Assembly: GCA_017621075.1 (NCBI GenBank)
Contig: JAGATV010000004.1
Location: forward strand, 1-42,647
Length of the DNA: 42,647 nt
Direction of reading: 5' to 3'
Source: Lachnospiraceae bacterium
GTDB taxonomy: Bacteria > Bacillota > Clostridia > Lachnospirales > Lachnospiraceae
Part shown: piece by piece, positions 26,601 to 34,669 of the stretch
How the letters are laid out: each line of letters starts with the position of its first letter
Numbering within the stretch: the first letter of the stretch is position 1
Made by a program: the position numbers and the translations under genes
Notes under the pieces: generated by a model
Database searches by the model: none
What the model was told of the DNA's origin: nothing
What the model saw: only the letters and a program-made list of their open reading frames with translations

Positions 26601-27160
26601 ACCTGCATGACTTTCCTGATGTTCTCATCCTTGGGGGAAAGCTCAGCGATATCCGGAATGACTGCCACGTTGCTTTTTAAGGCTGCCTGGTCTGCTCTCT
26701 TTATGGGGAAAGAAAACAGCCCAAGATAGTCTGTTACCAGGACTTTTTCAATGCCCACCCTGGACAGCCCACAGATCTTTGCCTGGAAAACTGCTTCAAA
26801 ATCCCTGGATGCCCTGGAGAGTACCGACACCAGGATATGTCTGTGCTCACTGCGCACTCCGGGCTCATCGGTCAGTATGACTTCCACCGGCGGTGTGGGA
26901 AACAGAGAGGGATTCTTTACCCGGATATCCATGGTATACTTGTCTCCTTTGGACAAAAGCGCATCCTCCATGGTGCAGGAGACCAAAACCATGCGGCTGG
27001 CGATCCACGCAAAAAACACCGACAGAACCGGTGCCAGTATCAGCGCAAGCAGCATGAACCAGCCCACATTCGCATTTAGGAACAATGCAAAAATGACGGC
27101 AAAGATCATGGCAAATATATAGTTGATGATTCCCTTTCCTACTACCCGTGCTTTCTTCAT
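23603..27160 (-). CDS. DUF58-transglutaminase fusion protein
   Basis: 1185 residues in one uninterrupted frame. Two helices at the N-terminus (about 12-57) precede a DUF58 domain with YVPGDPLKRINWKQSAKRSKLLVR at about 215-240. A block of five to seven helices (about 425-660) follows, as in TgpA-type proteins, then an extracytoplasmic region with a transglutaminase-like core: Cys in GKTGTCSDFASAYALLARSQG (about 955), His in DCGHAYPEVY (about 998), and VVYEATRP (about 1016), where most relatives have Asp and this one has Glu. One more helix (about 1040-1065) and a basic C-terminal tail end the protein. DUF58 and TgpA are usually separate neighbouring genes next to moxR; here they are one. Expected at the membrane, perhaps remodelling or cross-linking envelope proteins (inference). 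Confidence 0.85.
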   Translation of the reverse strand: MKKARVVGKGIINYIFAMIFAVIFALFLNANVGWFMLLALILAPVLSVFFAWIASRMVLVSCTMEDALLSKGDKYTMDIRVKNPSLFPTPPVEVILTDEPGVRSEHRHILVSVLSRASRDFEAVFQAKICGLSRVGIEKVLVTDYLGLFSFPIKRADQAALKSNVAVIPDIAELSPKDENIRKVMQVSLSTDDSEDTVESAINTFGGFPGYDSREYVPGDPLKRINWKQSAKRSKLLVRLDDEMAAQSVSVVLDSTFLKEEVDVYGFTSLPRYKDCAGDEILPKIAEEAVENALGIIQVLVRHDYTVNFYARMDGKFSRYEIEDESGLESVRHMLAHYSFAYKQGAERYPREELLIKGSGAFLFSTPNSYENAGRALSDVTEALHATIYSAIEEGAKKDSVSGNGLSFLDLKPNREQVPGRKERILEAVKALVIPYLLALLLSMAFFGVFDIPAVSFWTLCQALVCGGVFVLCEYVKKHRVIGTMLVTVLVMSLLSLSAKIVFAREYGLDYMHWFLSGGESVDTTVPYLLTLLMVFTVFFAMVIYYFIRIQYRTSFLMLVSLIPLIVSVKVMQDIDMVSVVFVTVLNVAAFLLHTRMQRDKGKRMVGYVSGLVSVGLYALIFVMTGLAAPREEETRYYYVFENLFMGGNVSEMLPEEYSVMSRFSGNADGFNELNNRKLYVISGQGMSSPMYFKRQNFDLYDFEHDRWYELEEYAQPLYSVETWTGNREFVNLGRLSAALKCGEAHQPGFLEKYGMQDAVAAYEEQKKVVYVETMNFPSQAFIVPSGALRVWVSSDSNGDLENTYVTENGVFQRKEGFLENNVKYTAEFYEEAAARQAWIEKGGSDFDTESSLEMLESLREILVQNKETEYIKTVEAFLKELRTARDYSRLCRENREEIPESVRTLAQEITKDCTYDWEKAKALQEYFEQNDFVYDLSYKAPDDSVEYFLFQGKTGTCSDFASAYALLARSQGLIVRYAEGFVPQEEYDGQYVVRTDCGHAYPEVYIQNVGFVVYEATRPAVYVHGRSRGSGAMTYFMTVGYRLLLIFALVCGGIVLLLFLHNIVSPFCRELYFGRKLRRAQPSRAVVMLYKQIRDRYAVNEISNARVCTPYEYAVCFEQVMDYDISEMVYLLERGTYSREDLQESDKKRAEEIYKGAVAKVKAAKKARRNVKGEGRKKQKENGR

Positions 27161-27203
27161 GGCCGTACCGTTTCCTGCCTTTTACTATGTTCCCGGCCCT
27201 TCT

Positions 27204-28154
27204 CTATTCCACGGGGACGGGGATGCCCTCAAGGAGCCTCTTTACAGCGCTCCCGTTGTCAGAAACCAGGGATTTCCCCTTGGGTGTCAAAACGATCCTG
27301 TGGGCCAGCACAAAGGGAGCCAGCACCTTGATGTCGTCGGGAAGCACAAAACTCCTGCCCTTCACGAAAGCATACGCCTTTGCCATGCGATAGAGGGCAA
27401 TGCTCCCTCTGGGACTTGCCCCCAGTTTGATAAAATCTGCATTTCTGGTGGCATCCACGATGGCAATGATATACTCTCTGACTGCGTCAGAGCAATAAAT
27501 GTCCGAAATCTTTTCCGACAGTTCCACGATCTCCTGACAGGTGATCACCTGCTCCAACTGCTTCGGGGATACATTTCTTTCATTGCGCATCAGGATATCC
27601 AGTTCCTCTTCCCGGTTGGGATACCCGATGCTGATCTTTATGAGGAATCTGTCCATCTGGGCTTCCGGAAGATGATAGGTCCCGTAAGTCTCCACCGGAT
27701 TCTGGGTGGCCAGCACCATAAAAGGACTGGGAAGCTCATATGTCATCCCGTCAATGCTGACCTGTCTTTCCTCCATGATTTCTAAGAGTGCCGACTGTGA
27801 CTTGGGTGATGCGCGGTTGATCTCGTCCGCCAACAGGAAATTACAGAAAGCAGCCCCTTTTCGGAACTCATTTTTGCGGGTCACCGGATCGATCATGGTA
27901 AAACCGGTAATGTCAGTAGGCATCACATCCGGGGTCAGCTGTAATCTGCCGAATTCTCCCTTACAGGAGCTTGCCAGTGCAGAAACCAGCTGGGTCTTGC
28001 CCACTCCCGGCACATCCTCTATGAGAACATGTCCTCCGGCCAACATGGCAGCCACCACCAGCTCGATGCTCTCCCGCTTGCCAACGATGACCTTCTCCAC
28101 ATTGTCCACCAGGGCTTTGATCTTTTCATTTAATTCCAGGTTTCTTTCCAGCAC
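27204..28154 (-). CDS. MoxR-family AAA+ ATPase
   Basis: 316 residues. Walker A is EDVPGVGKT at residues 46-54, Walker B is LLADEINRASPKSQSALLEIMEE at about 110-130, and the family stretch LATQNPVETYGTYHLPEAQMDRFL follows. MoxR ATPases act as chaperone-like partners of DUF58/VWA proteins, often maturing envelope or secreted complexes. The gene directly downstream is the DUF58-transglutaminase fusion, the expected partner. The start is GTG with GGGGAGG 9 bases upstream. It follows deoC after 16 bases. Confidence 0.93.
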   Translation of the reverse strand: MLERNLELNEKIKALVDNVEKVIVGKRESIELVVAAMLAGGHVLIEDVPGVGKTQLVSALASSCKGEFGRLQLTPDVMPTDITGFTMIDPVTRKNEFRKGAAFCNFLLADEINRASPKSQSALLEIMEERQVSIDGMTYELPSPFMVLATQNPVETYGTYHLPEAQMDRFLIKISIGYPNREEELDILMRNERNVSPKQLEQVITCQEIVELSEKISDIYCSDAVREYIIAIVDATRNADFIKLGASPRGSIALYRMAKAYAFVKGRSFVLPDDIKVLAPFVLAHRIVLTPKGKSLVSDNGSAVKRLLEGIPVPVE

Positions 28155-28170
28155 AGTCCTAATCCTCCCC

Positions 28171-28836
28171 TTAATATCCTTCTGTCAATTCACCTTTGCA
28201 CAGTCCCACCGCCCGGGAAGTTCCGATGCGGTCACAGCCCAGGGAAAGGAACATTTCCAGATCCTCCAAAGTGGAAACACCGCCTGCCGCTTTGATCTTC
28301 ACCCCGGGTCCGATGTGCTGTTTAAACAGTTCCACATCCTCCCTGGTGGCACCTGCCGTTCCAAAGCCGGTGGAAGTCTTGATATAATCAGCCCCGGCAT
28401 TGGTCACCGCTCTGCACATGGCGATCTTCTCCTCCTCTGTCAGATAACAGGTCTCTATAATGACCTTCAGGATGTGATCTCCGCAGGCCCTTTTCACAGT
28501 GCGGATCTCCTCCTCCACCTTCTCATAGAGCCCATTCTTCACATCACTGATATTCACCACCATATCGATCTCATTACAGCCGTCAGCCAGAGCCTGCTCT
28601 ACCTCCGCGCACTTGGCCTGTGTCACACTGTAGCCCAAGGGAAAACCTACCACCGTACAGATATTCAGTTTATCCCCATATTTTTCATGTATACGTCTGA
28701 TATAAGCGGGCGGCACGCACACGCTGGCCGTCCGGTACTTTACCGCCTCATCGCACAGCTTCACCATATCCTCCCAGGTGGCATAAGCCTTTAACTGGGT
28801 ATGGTCCACTTTTTGCAACATTTCCTCTGCAGTCAT
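28171..28836 (-). CDS. deoC: Deoxyribose-phosphate aldolase
   Basis: 221 residues, usual length. It splits 2-deoxyribose 5-phosphate into glyceraldehyde 3-phosphate and acetaldehyde. The Schiff-base lysine is in DYIKTSTGFGTAGAT (about residue 152), with the second active-site lysine in VKIKAAGGV. The start has CAGGAGGG upstream. It heads the run with moxR but has no metabolic link to it, and no other nucleoside catabolism gene is nearby. It lies just past the thrC terminator, with no obvious promoter of its own. Confidence 0.95.
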   Translation of the reverse strand: MTAEEMLQKVDHTQLKAYATWEDMVKLCDEAVKYRTASVCVPPAYIRRIHEKYGDKLNICTVVGFPLGYSVTQAKCAEVEQALADGCNEIDMVVNISDVKNGLYEKVEEEIRTVKRACGDHILKVIIETCYLTEEEKIAMCRAVTNAGADYIKTSTGFGTAGATREDVELFKQHIGPGVKIKAAGGVSTLEDLEMFLSLGCDRIGTSRAVGLCKGELTEGY

Positions 28837-28870
28837 TTTGATCCCTCCTGATCATCATTCTTTTATGGAA

Positions 28871-28898
28871 AAGGGCGCAGCCTTTCGGCTCCGCCCTT
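28871..28898 (-). terminator. Terminator of thrC
   Basis: AAGGGCGGAGCC pairs with GGCTGCGCCCTT (one mismatch) around a GAAA tetraloop on the minus strand, followed by TTCCAT. The GAAA loop and GC-rich stem are strong; the U-tract is short. Confidence 0.75.
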
Positions 28899-28923
28899 TG
28901 GTTTCCTCAGTTCAGGGCTCTTG

Positions 28924-30411
28924 TCAGATACCTAAGAACTCTTTCACTACCTTCTTCATTTCATCCACTTCACACTGATGATCATGGACCACCGGTGCCG
29001 TGCGGATCTCTTCGATCGCTGCGGGAACCTTCACATTGGCAATCTTAGACAGCTCATCCACCAGTTCAAAATCCCCCATGGCATCATACTTTGCATCAAT
29101 GGCATTCATGACGCTTCTGGTGAATTTGAAAGGACTTGCAGTGGAAGCGATGACGGTCTTTGTGCTGTCGCCCGTCTCCTTCACATACTTTCCGTATACC
29201 GCAGATGCCACAGCGGTATGCGTATCCAGTACATAGCCGCAGCTTTCATAAAGTCTTGCGATCTCTGCGGCAGTCTCCTGCTCACTTGCATAATTTCCGT
29301 AAAAATCCTTAAGACCCTGTTTCATATCCTCTGTGATCTCATATTTTCCCTGACCGCTCAGCGCTGTCATCAGTTCCTTGTTCTTGTCTGCGTCATTGCC
29401 TGCAATGCGATAGATCAGACGCTCTAAATTGCTGGAGATCAGGATATCCATGGAGGGAGAGGTGGTCAGCACAAACTCCCTGTTCCTGTCGTAAGTACCG
29501 GTGCGGAAGAAATCATAAAGCACCTTATTGTCATTGGACGCACAGATCAGCTTACCGATGGGCAGGCCCATATTTTTTGCATAAAAAGCAGCCAGGATAT
29601 TGCCAAAATTGCCGGTGGGAACTACCACATTGATGGTCTCGCCCTCAGCGATCTTGCCCTCGCTTAACAGTTTTGCATATGCATATACATAATAGCATAC
29701 CTGAGGTACCAGTCTGCCGATATTGATGGAGTTGGCGGATGAGAACTGGAATCCCTTCCCGTCCATCTCTTTTGCAAGTTCCTTGTCGGAGAAGATCTTC
29801 TTCACCCCGGTCTGGGCATCATCAAAATTACCGTGAATACCCACTACAAAGGTGTTGTCCCCCTTCTGGGTGACCATCTGCTTCTCCTGGATGGGGCTGA
29901 CACCGTTCTTGGGGTAGAATACGATGATCCTGGTGCCCTCCACCCCTGCGAAGCCTGCCAGTGCAGCCTTTCCGGTATCACCGGAGGTGGCCGTAAGGAT
30001 CACGATCTCATTCTTGATCTTGTTCTTTCTTGCGGAAGTAATCAACAGATGGGGCAGGATGGACAGCGCCATGTCCTTGAAAGCAATGGTGGAACCGTGG
30101 AACAGTTCCAGATAATATGCGCCCTGTGCTTCCACCAAAGGCGCGATCACCTCTGTATCAAATTTCTCGTCATAAGCCTTGTTGATACAGTTCTTCAGCT
30201 CTTCTTCGGTAAAGTCCGTGAAAAACAGCTTCATGACCTCATATGCCACCTGCTGATAGCTCATGTCAGAAAGCTCTTTCAGGCTCTTGTCCAGGGCAGG
30301 AATATGATCGGGCACAAACAGTCCGCCGTCATCAGACAATCCTTTGAGGATGGCTTCGGATGCCTTTACCGGATTTTTCTTGCTTCTGGTACTGTTATAT
30401 AATACTTCCAT
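28924..30411 (-). CDS. thrC: Threonine synthase
   Basis: 495 residues, the long (type 1, fungal/bacterial) form of the PLP enzyme that turns O-phosphohomoserine into threonine. The N-terminal YNSTRSKKNPVKASEAILKGLSDDGGLFVPD is typical of this form, the PLP lysine lies in GSTIAFKDMALS (about residue 110), and the phosphate-binding region follows in ATSGDTGKAALAG. The start was set at MEVLYNST, with GGAGGGAG upstream; the frame is open ten codons earlier. It is monocistronic, with its own promoter and terminator. Confidence 0.95.
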   Translation of the reverse strand: MEVLYNSTRSKKNPVKASEAILKGLSDDGGLFVPDHIPALDKSLKELSDMSYQQVAYEVMKLFFTDFTEEELKNCINKAYDEKFDTEVIAPLVEAQGAYYLELFHGSTIAFKDMALSILPHLLITSARKNKIKNEIVILTATSGDTGKAALAGFAGVEGTRIIVFYPKNGVSPIQEKQMVTQKGDNTFVVGIHGNFDDAQTGVKKIFSDKELAKEMDGKGFQFSSANSINIGRLVPQVCYYVYAYAKLLSEGKIAEGETINVVVPTGNFGNILAAFYAKNMGLPIGKLICASNDNKVLYDFFRTGTYDRNREFVLTTSPSMDILISSNLERLIYRIAGNDADKNKELMTALSGQGKYEITEDMKQGLKDFYGNYASEQETAAEIARLYESCGYVLDTHTAVASAVYGKYVKETGDSTKTVIASTASPFKFTRSVMNAIDAKYDAMGDFELVDELSKIANVKVPAAIEEIRTAPVVHDHQCEVDEMKKVVKEFLGI

Positions 30412-30482
30412 AATTCTCCCTCCGTGCACCTGTATGCACATTTACTCTCTTGTTTTCATTCCCGATAGCCGAGATCTAAAGT

Positions 30483-30511
30483 AGTATAGCATATTTTCCC
30501 CGCCTGTGCAA
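30483..30511 (-). promoter_or_regulatory. thrC promoter
   Basis: TTGCAC (30511-30506), a 17-bp spacer and TATACT (30488-30483), with TGC directly before the -10 (extended -10). The short leader contains a GTGCA...TGCAC repeat close to the ribosome binding site, too small to call a regulator. Confidence 0.75.
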
Positions 30512-30516
30512 TCAAT

Positions 30517-31152
30517 TTAGTCGGGTGAAGTATAGAATTCGTGTCCCCCATGCTTAAAAAGATAGCATAAGTTGTCATCGAACCATTTCATTCTGTCTTT
30601 ATCCGCATATTTTCTGGCAGCAAAGTACAGAGCCCCCTGGGAGATATCCTCTCCCGTCAGGGCCTTTTCCACTGCCTCTTTGGTCTCCCGGCTGATCTCT
30701 ACCCGATAATATCTGCCGTTGCCCACCGGAGAAAACTGGGAGACACCATTCTCCTTTTGAAACACGACCTCCTTCACCGTATCCGGGAACTGCTCGTCCT
30801 CCACCCGGTTCAATACTACATTGGCCACCAGAAGTTTTCCCTCCAGATCTTCGCCGCCGGCCTCCGCTTCCACGATCCGCAAAAGAGCCTCCAGATTTTC
30901 CTCATCCAGTTCATATTTGTATTCCTTAGTTACCACATCACAGTCCACCGTGCGCTGTCCCGATGCCGCCACCGTAGAAATCCCCACGGCGCTTTTGTCC
31001 TGATCCGCAAGCAGCGTCTCATCCAAAGTAATGGTATACGCCGGCTCGGCCAATGCCGCCAGCCTGTTCTCTTCCGTTCCCCGGATACACAAAAAACCTG
31101 ACAAGAACACCAGATTCATAAGCACCAGGCCCGTTATCGCTCTTTTATACAT
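30517..31152 (-). CDS. SleB/CwlJ-type cell wall hydrolase
   Basis: 211 residues. An N-terminal signal peptide or anchor (about residues 3-24, KRAITGLVLMNLVFLSGFLCI) is followed by a linker and the hydrolase domain: LRIVEAEAGGEDLEGKLLVANVVLNRV with the catalytic Glu, then VSQFSPVGNGRYY and ALYFAARKYADKDRMKWFDD. The family includes the spore cortex enzymes SleB and CwlJ, but many Clostridia also have vegetative homologues, so a germination role is not certain. The start has AGGATAGG upstream. It is read toward the thrC promoter, divergent from the AP2-like gene. Confidence 0.88.
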   Translation of the reverse strand: MYKRAITGLVLMNLVFLSGFLCIRGTEENRLAALAEPAYTITLDETLLADQDKSAVGISTVAASGQRTVDCDVVTKEYKYELDEENLEALLRIVEAEAGGEDLEGKLLVANVVLNRVEDEQFPDTVKEVVFQKENGVSQFSPVGNGRYYRVEISRETKEAVEKALTGEDISQGALYFAARKYADKDRMKWFDDNLCYLFKHGGHEFYTSPD

Positions 31153-31242
31153 AAACTACCTATCCTTTCCAATTTACAGAAGTTCTGTCATTGCAATGCC
31201 GATATCATAGTTTATGAGGACAACCTTAAAAATATTTCTGAA

Positions 31243-31271
31243 TTGTACAATTTCCCTGCAAATGTTATACT
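31243..31271 (+). promoter_or_regulatory. Promoter of the AP2-like gene
   Basis: TTGTAC (31243-31248), a 17-bp spacer, and TATACT (31266-31271), about 44 bases before the ATG at 31315. This placement also argues against the earlier ATG at 31243, which would overlap the -35. Confidence 0.7.
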
Positions 31272-31314
31272 ATTTTTAGATTTTAGATCAAATAAATGCG
31301 AAGGATGCACCAAA

Positions 31315-32130
31315 ATGAAAAAAACAGACACATCTGAAAAACCCCATTATCCGGGAGTCTTCTCCGCCGTCAAAAAGAGCGGAGAGGTCTATTTCCGTGC
31401 GTCCCTTACCTACCGCAGGAAGCACATCAGTCTGGGCAGCTATCCCGATGCCCATAGAGCCCACCGGGCCTATCTGGAAGGGAACCGTCTTCTGTCCGAC
31501 CCTGCCGTTACCCTGTTATCTTACCGTTCTTCTTCTCCCCTGCCCTTTGAAAAATGGGTGTGCCTGATCAATTTCAGGGACAACGGCATCTATCTTGGCA
31601 ATCCCATTTATGTGGGGCAGAAACAGATTTTTTACTATATGACGCCCTCCCATGTATTAAAATTTGATATGGATGATCTTTTCTATTTTTCTTCCCACAA
31701 GATCATGCGCCGGGGCAACCACTATTTTGTAGCGGATTACGGCATGCAGGTCAATATCGCCTCCCGCTACGGCATCAAGAATTATGCGGTTCCCGGTGTG
31801 GACTTTCGCTTCCGCAATGGAGATTGCACAGACTTCCGCCGGGAAAATCTGGAGATCTTCAACACATACCACGGTGTCCGCATCCTACAAAAAAACGGAC
31901 AGCTCCATTTCGCTGTCCGCATCCATGTGCGCGGCAATTTTCTGGTGGGCGTCTATGACACCCAGTTAGAGGCCGCCATCGCCTACAACAAAGCTGTAGA
32001 TTGTCTGTTGAAAAACGGCGTTCAAAAGAAGTATGCGCTCAATTATATTGAAGGTCTGTCCCCCAGCAAATATGCCGAAATCTATTCCGGCCTTACAATC
32101 TCGGAAAAGATCCTGGCATTTAAGGGATAA
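31315..32130 (+). CDS. AP2-like/degenerate HNH DNA-binding protein
   Basis: 271 residues. An AP2-like fold of about 45 residues lies at the N-terminus (HYPGVFSAVKKSGEVYFRAS, then KHISLGSYPDAHRAHRAY). A second copy occurs at about 184-228 (YHGVRILQKNGQLHFAVRI, then NFLVGVYDTQLEAAIAYNKA). Just before it, VDFRFRNGDCTDFRRENLEIFN matches the end of an HNH homing-endonuclease domain (usually HxNGxxxDNRxxNL), but the metal-binding and catalytic His is replaced by Phe. It therefore looks like a nuclease-derived DNA-binding protein that has lost cutting. AAGGA lies 9 bases before this ATG. Its target is unknown. It is alone on the plus strand and ends 3 bases from the convergent GH25 gene. Confidence 0.7.
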   Translation: MKKTDTSEKPHYPGVFSAVKKSGEVYFRASLTYRRKHISLGSYPDAHRAHRAYLEGNRLLSDPAVTLLSYRSSSPLPFEKWVCLINFRDNGIYLGNPIYVGQKQIFYYMTPSHVLKFDMDDLFYFSSHKIMRRGNHYFVADYGMQVNIASRYGIKNYAVPGVDFRFRNGDCTDFRRENLEIFNTYHGVRILQKNGQLHFAVRIHVRGNFLVGVYDTQLEAAIAYNKAVDCLLKNGVQKKYALNYIEGLSPSKYAEIYSGLTISEKILAFKG

Positions 32131-32132
32131 CC

Positions 32133-33230
32133 TCACTTTTCTGTATAATCTATAAAACTGATATTCAGGTTGGCGTAGCCTGCGATCCCGTCAATGTCGG
32201 CATCCTGCCTGTACTGCCACATCGTGAATCTGTACGGATAGTCCGGCACATCCTTATTCTGGGAAAGCCAGACATCATAAGCAGTCAGCTTGGACATATC
32301 GATCTCTTTGATCAGCCATTCCTTGTCGCCGTAGATCATGGCTTTGTATCCGGCCGCCTGTATGGTATCAAGAAAGGCCTTGGCAATGGCAGTCTTTTCC
32401 GATTTGCTCAGATTGTCGATACGTGCCGTGTCATTTTCGATGAATTCCATATCAAATGCAATGGGATAATCGATCCTGTATTCTCCAATATTCTCTAAGA
32501 CCATATTGGCCTCCTCGACAGCTTCCTCCTCCGTTACTGCCTGGGAAAAGAAATACAGCCCCACCATAAGCCCGGCATCCGTGGCACGCTTGACATTGTC
32601 GGCATAGTACTCATCCAACACAAGCTGCCCGCTTCCGTAGCCTCTGGCACCCACACGGATCATGACAAAATCTATTCCCGCTTTCTTTACTTTCACAAAA
32701 TCCACATAGTCCTGATACTTGGAGACATCCACGCCCACAAAGGAAGTCTGCTTGCCCTCGGTATAATATTTCATCAGATCGGACTGGCATACCAGTTTGG
32801 TAAAATCATACTCATGCTTGGGCAGATAAGGGCTTATGAGGACCCACTCCTCCCTGCCGTCCCGATACTGTACCAAAGTATGCTTGCCGTCCGTGGACGG
32901 GTCATTCTCCTTTGTCTCCTCCTTATCCTGCGCTGCAGGCGGGATCGTGGCCTCCGAGGCAGGTTCCGGGTACAGATCCCAAAAATCCAGGTCCTCAGGG
33001 CTTAAAGTACTGCCCGTCAGGATATCATCCGAAACCAAAGCGCTTCCCGGATTTTCTTCCAGGATCACCGACTGGGGGGGCTTTGTGTCCATATGTTTAT
33101 TTTCCTTCCGATCGTTCATGAGCAGGACCACTACCAGGATGGCACCTACAAACAAAGTCACTGCCACAATGGCAGAGATCACGGTGGGGGTAAGTCCCTG
33201 GTGTTCCTCAAAATCATCGGGTAACTGCAC
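32133..33230 (-). CDS. Membrane-anchored GH25 lysozyme-like muramidase
   Basis: 365 residues. A short cytoplasmic N-terminus is followed by one membrane helix (about 14-38, PTVISAIVAVTLFVGAILVVVLL), a Pro/Glu/Ser-rich linker, and a GH25 domain from about residue 165: VGVDVSKYQDYVDF, YYADNVKRATDAGLMVGLYFFSQA, and the catalytic Asp-x-Glu in AFDMEF (about 259-261). The C-terminus MWQYRQDADIDGI fits the family. It cuts peptidoglycan as an N-acetylmuramidase. The start is GTG behind AAGGAGG. It follows rnfB by 12 bases, so it probably reads from the rnf promoter. Confidence 0.9.
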   Translation of the reverse strand: MQLPDDFEEHQGLTPTVISAIVAVTLFVGAILVVVLLMNDRKENKHMDTKPPQSVILEENPGSALVSDDILTGSTLSPEDLDFWDLYPEPASEATIPPAAQDKEETKENDPSTDGKHTLVQYRDGREEWVLISPYLPKHEYDFTKLVCQSDLMKYYTEGKQTSFVGVDVSKYQDYVDFVKVKKAGIDFVMIRVGARGYGSGQLVLDEYYADNVKRATDAGLMVGLYFFSQAVTEEEAVEEANMVLENIGEYRIDYPIAFDMEFIENDTARIDNLSKSEKTAIAKAFLDTIQAAGYKAMIYGDKEWLIKEIDMSKLTAYDVWLSQNKDVPDYPYRFTMWQYRQDADIDGIAGYANLNISFIDYTEK

Positions 33231-33242
33231 GATACTTCCTCC

Positions 33243-34040
33243 TTATGCTTTCACAATGGCCTTCTTGGGACATTTTTCTGCACAGATACCGCAGCCGGTA
33301 CATTTCTCCTGATCGATGACTGCATGGAAATCTGTCACGGTAACAGCCTGGGACGGACAGTTCCTCACACAGATACCGCAGCCGATACAGCCTGCCTGAC
33401 AGGCTTTCATGGTAACCGGGCCCTTGTCCGTGGAACTGCATGCCACCACCTGCTTCGCTTCATAAGGGATCAGGGAAATCAGATGTTTGGGACATACTGC
33501 CACACACTTGCCACAGGCCTTGCATTTTTCCTTATCTACCACTGCCACTCCATTGATCACCGAAATGGCATCAAAAGGGCACTCACGCACACAAGTACCG
33601 TATCCCAGGCACCCGCTGTTGCAGGTCTTGGGACCGCCTCCCGGCACGAATGCCATCATCCGGCAGTCCTGTGCGCCGCTGTAATCATAATCCACTCCTG
33701 CCTTCTCGCAATCTCCCTGGCAGTGGACATAAGCCACCTTGCGGCCGGTGCTCTCTGCACTGACCCCCATGATCTTTGCCACTTTTGCGCCCACAGCCTC
33801 ACCTCCCACGGGGCAGGCATTGACCGGAGCCTCACCTTTTGCAATGGCAGCCGCCAGGCCGGAACAGCCTGCATAACCGCAGCCGCCGCAATTATTGCCG
33901 GGAAGGACGGAAAGCACCGCTTCTTCCTTCTCATCCACTTCTACTTTGAACTTGATACCCGCCACCCCTAAGAACAGTCCTACAAAAATGCCTACGATGC
34001 CCACGATGGCAGCCGCTATCAGAATCCCTGTTATATTCAT
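33243..34040 (-). CDS. rnfB: Rnf complex subunit B (iron-sulfur protein)
   Basis: 265 residues, the ferredoxin-accepting subunit of the membrane Rnf complex. An N-terminal membrane helix is followed by the GGCGYAGC-type cluster site (NNCGGCGYAGCSGL, closing Cys in NACPVGG), then four ferredoxin-like cluster motifs: CLGYGTCVRECP, CKACGKCVAVCP, CIGCGICVRNCP and CTGCGICAEKCP. The set is full for a clostridial RnfB. The start was set at MNITGILI; the frame is open eight codons further. Last Rnf gene of the operon C-D-G-E-A-B. Confidence 0.95.
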   Translation of the reverse strand: MNITGILIAAAIVGIVGIFVGLFLGVAGIKFKVEVDEKEEAVLSVLPGNNCGGCGYAGCSGLAAAIAKGEAPVNACPVGGEAVGAKVAKIMGVSAESTGRKVAYVHCQGDCEKAGVDYDYSGAQDCRMMAFVPGGGPKTCNSGCLGYGTCVRECPFDAISVINGVAVVDKEKCKACGKCVAVCPKHLISLIPYEAKQVVACSSTDKGPVTMKACQAGCIGCGICVRNCPSQAVTVTDFHAVIDQEKCTGCGICAEKCPKKAIVKA

Positions 34041-34081
34041 ATTGAATACCCAACCTTTCTGCAATCTGCGTACCTTTACCC

Positions 34082-34666
34082 TTACAAAAGTCCCGAAAAT
34101 CCGCAGAATGCGATTGCCATCAATCCTGCAGTCAACAATACCGTAGGCATTCCCTTGAAGGATTCGGGGATGTCATTGTACTCGATCTTTTCACGGATGC
34201 CCGCAAGGATCACGATGGCAATGGTAAAGCCCAGTGCCGTGGCAAAGCCGTTCACGATCCCTGTCAAGATCCCGTATTCCTTCTGCACGTTGGTGATGGC
34301 TACACCCAGCACCGCACAGTTGGTGGTGATCAGAGGCAGATAGACTCCCAGCGCCTCATAGAGGGAAGGCATGGCCTTTCGCAGGAACATTTCCACAAAC
34401 TGTACCAATGCCGCAATCACCAAAATGAATACAATGGTCTGCAGATATTCGATATCCAGAGGTTTAAGCACAAAACGATAGATCAGTCCTGCCACCGCAC
34501 TGGCCAGAGTAATGACAAAGATAACAGCCGTACCCATGCCTGCAGCCGTCTTGATCTTCTTGGATACTCCAAGGAAGGGACAAAGTCCCAAAAACTGACT
34601 GAGCACTACGTTGCTGACCAGAGAGGCGCTCACCAACAAAATCAACATATCTCTTACGTTTTCCAT
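34082..34666 (-). CDS. rnfA: Rnf complex subunit A
   Basis: 194 residues with six membrane helices, including LVSNVVLSQFLGLCPFLGVSKK and LPLITTNCAVLGVAITN, both typical of RnfA. RnfA and RnfE are paralogous and together form the membrane core, with a [2Fe-2S] site between them (known from the complex). The start has AAGGAGGG upstream, which overlaps the rnfE stop. The gene lies 3 bases after rnfE. Confidence 0.95.
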   Translation of the reverse strand: MENVRDMLILLVSASLVSNVVLSQFLGLCPFLGVSKKIKTAAGMGTAVIFVITLASAVAGLIYRFVLKPLDIEYLQTIVFILVIAALVQFVEMFLRKAMPSLYEALGVYLPLITTNCAVLGVAITNVQKEYGILTGIVNGFATALGFTIAIVILAGIREKIEYNDIPESFKGMPTVLLTAGLMAIAFCGFSGLL

Positions 34667-34669
34667 TTA

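Noticed and set aside
31315-32130. Active homing endonuclease
   Set aside because: The HNH catalytic His is replaced, and no intron or interrupted host gene is visible.
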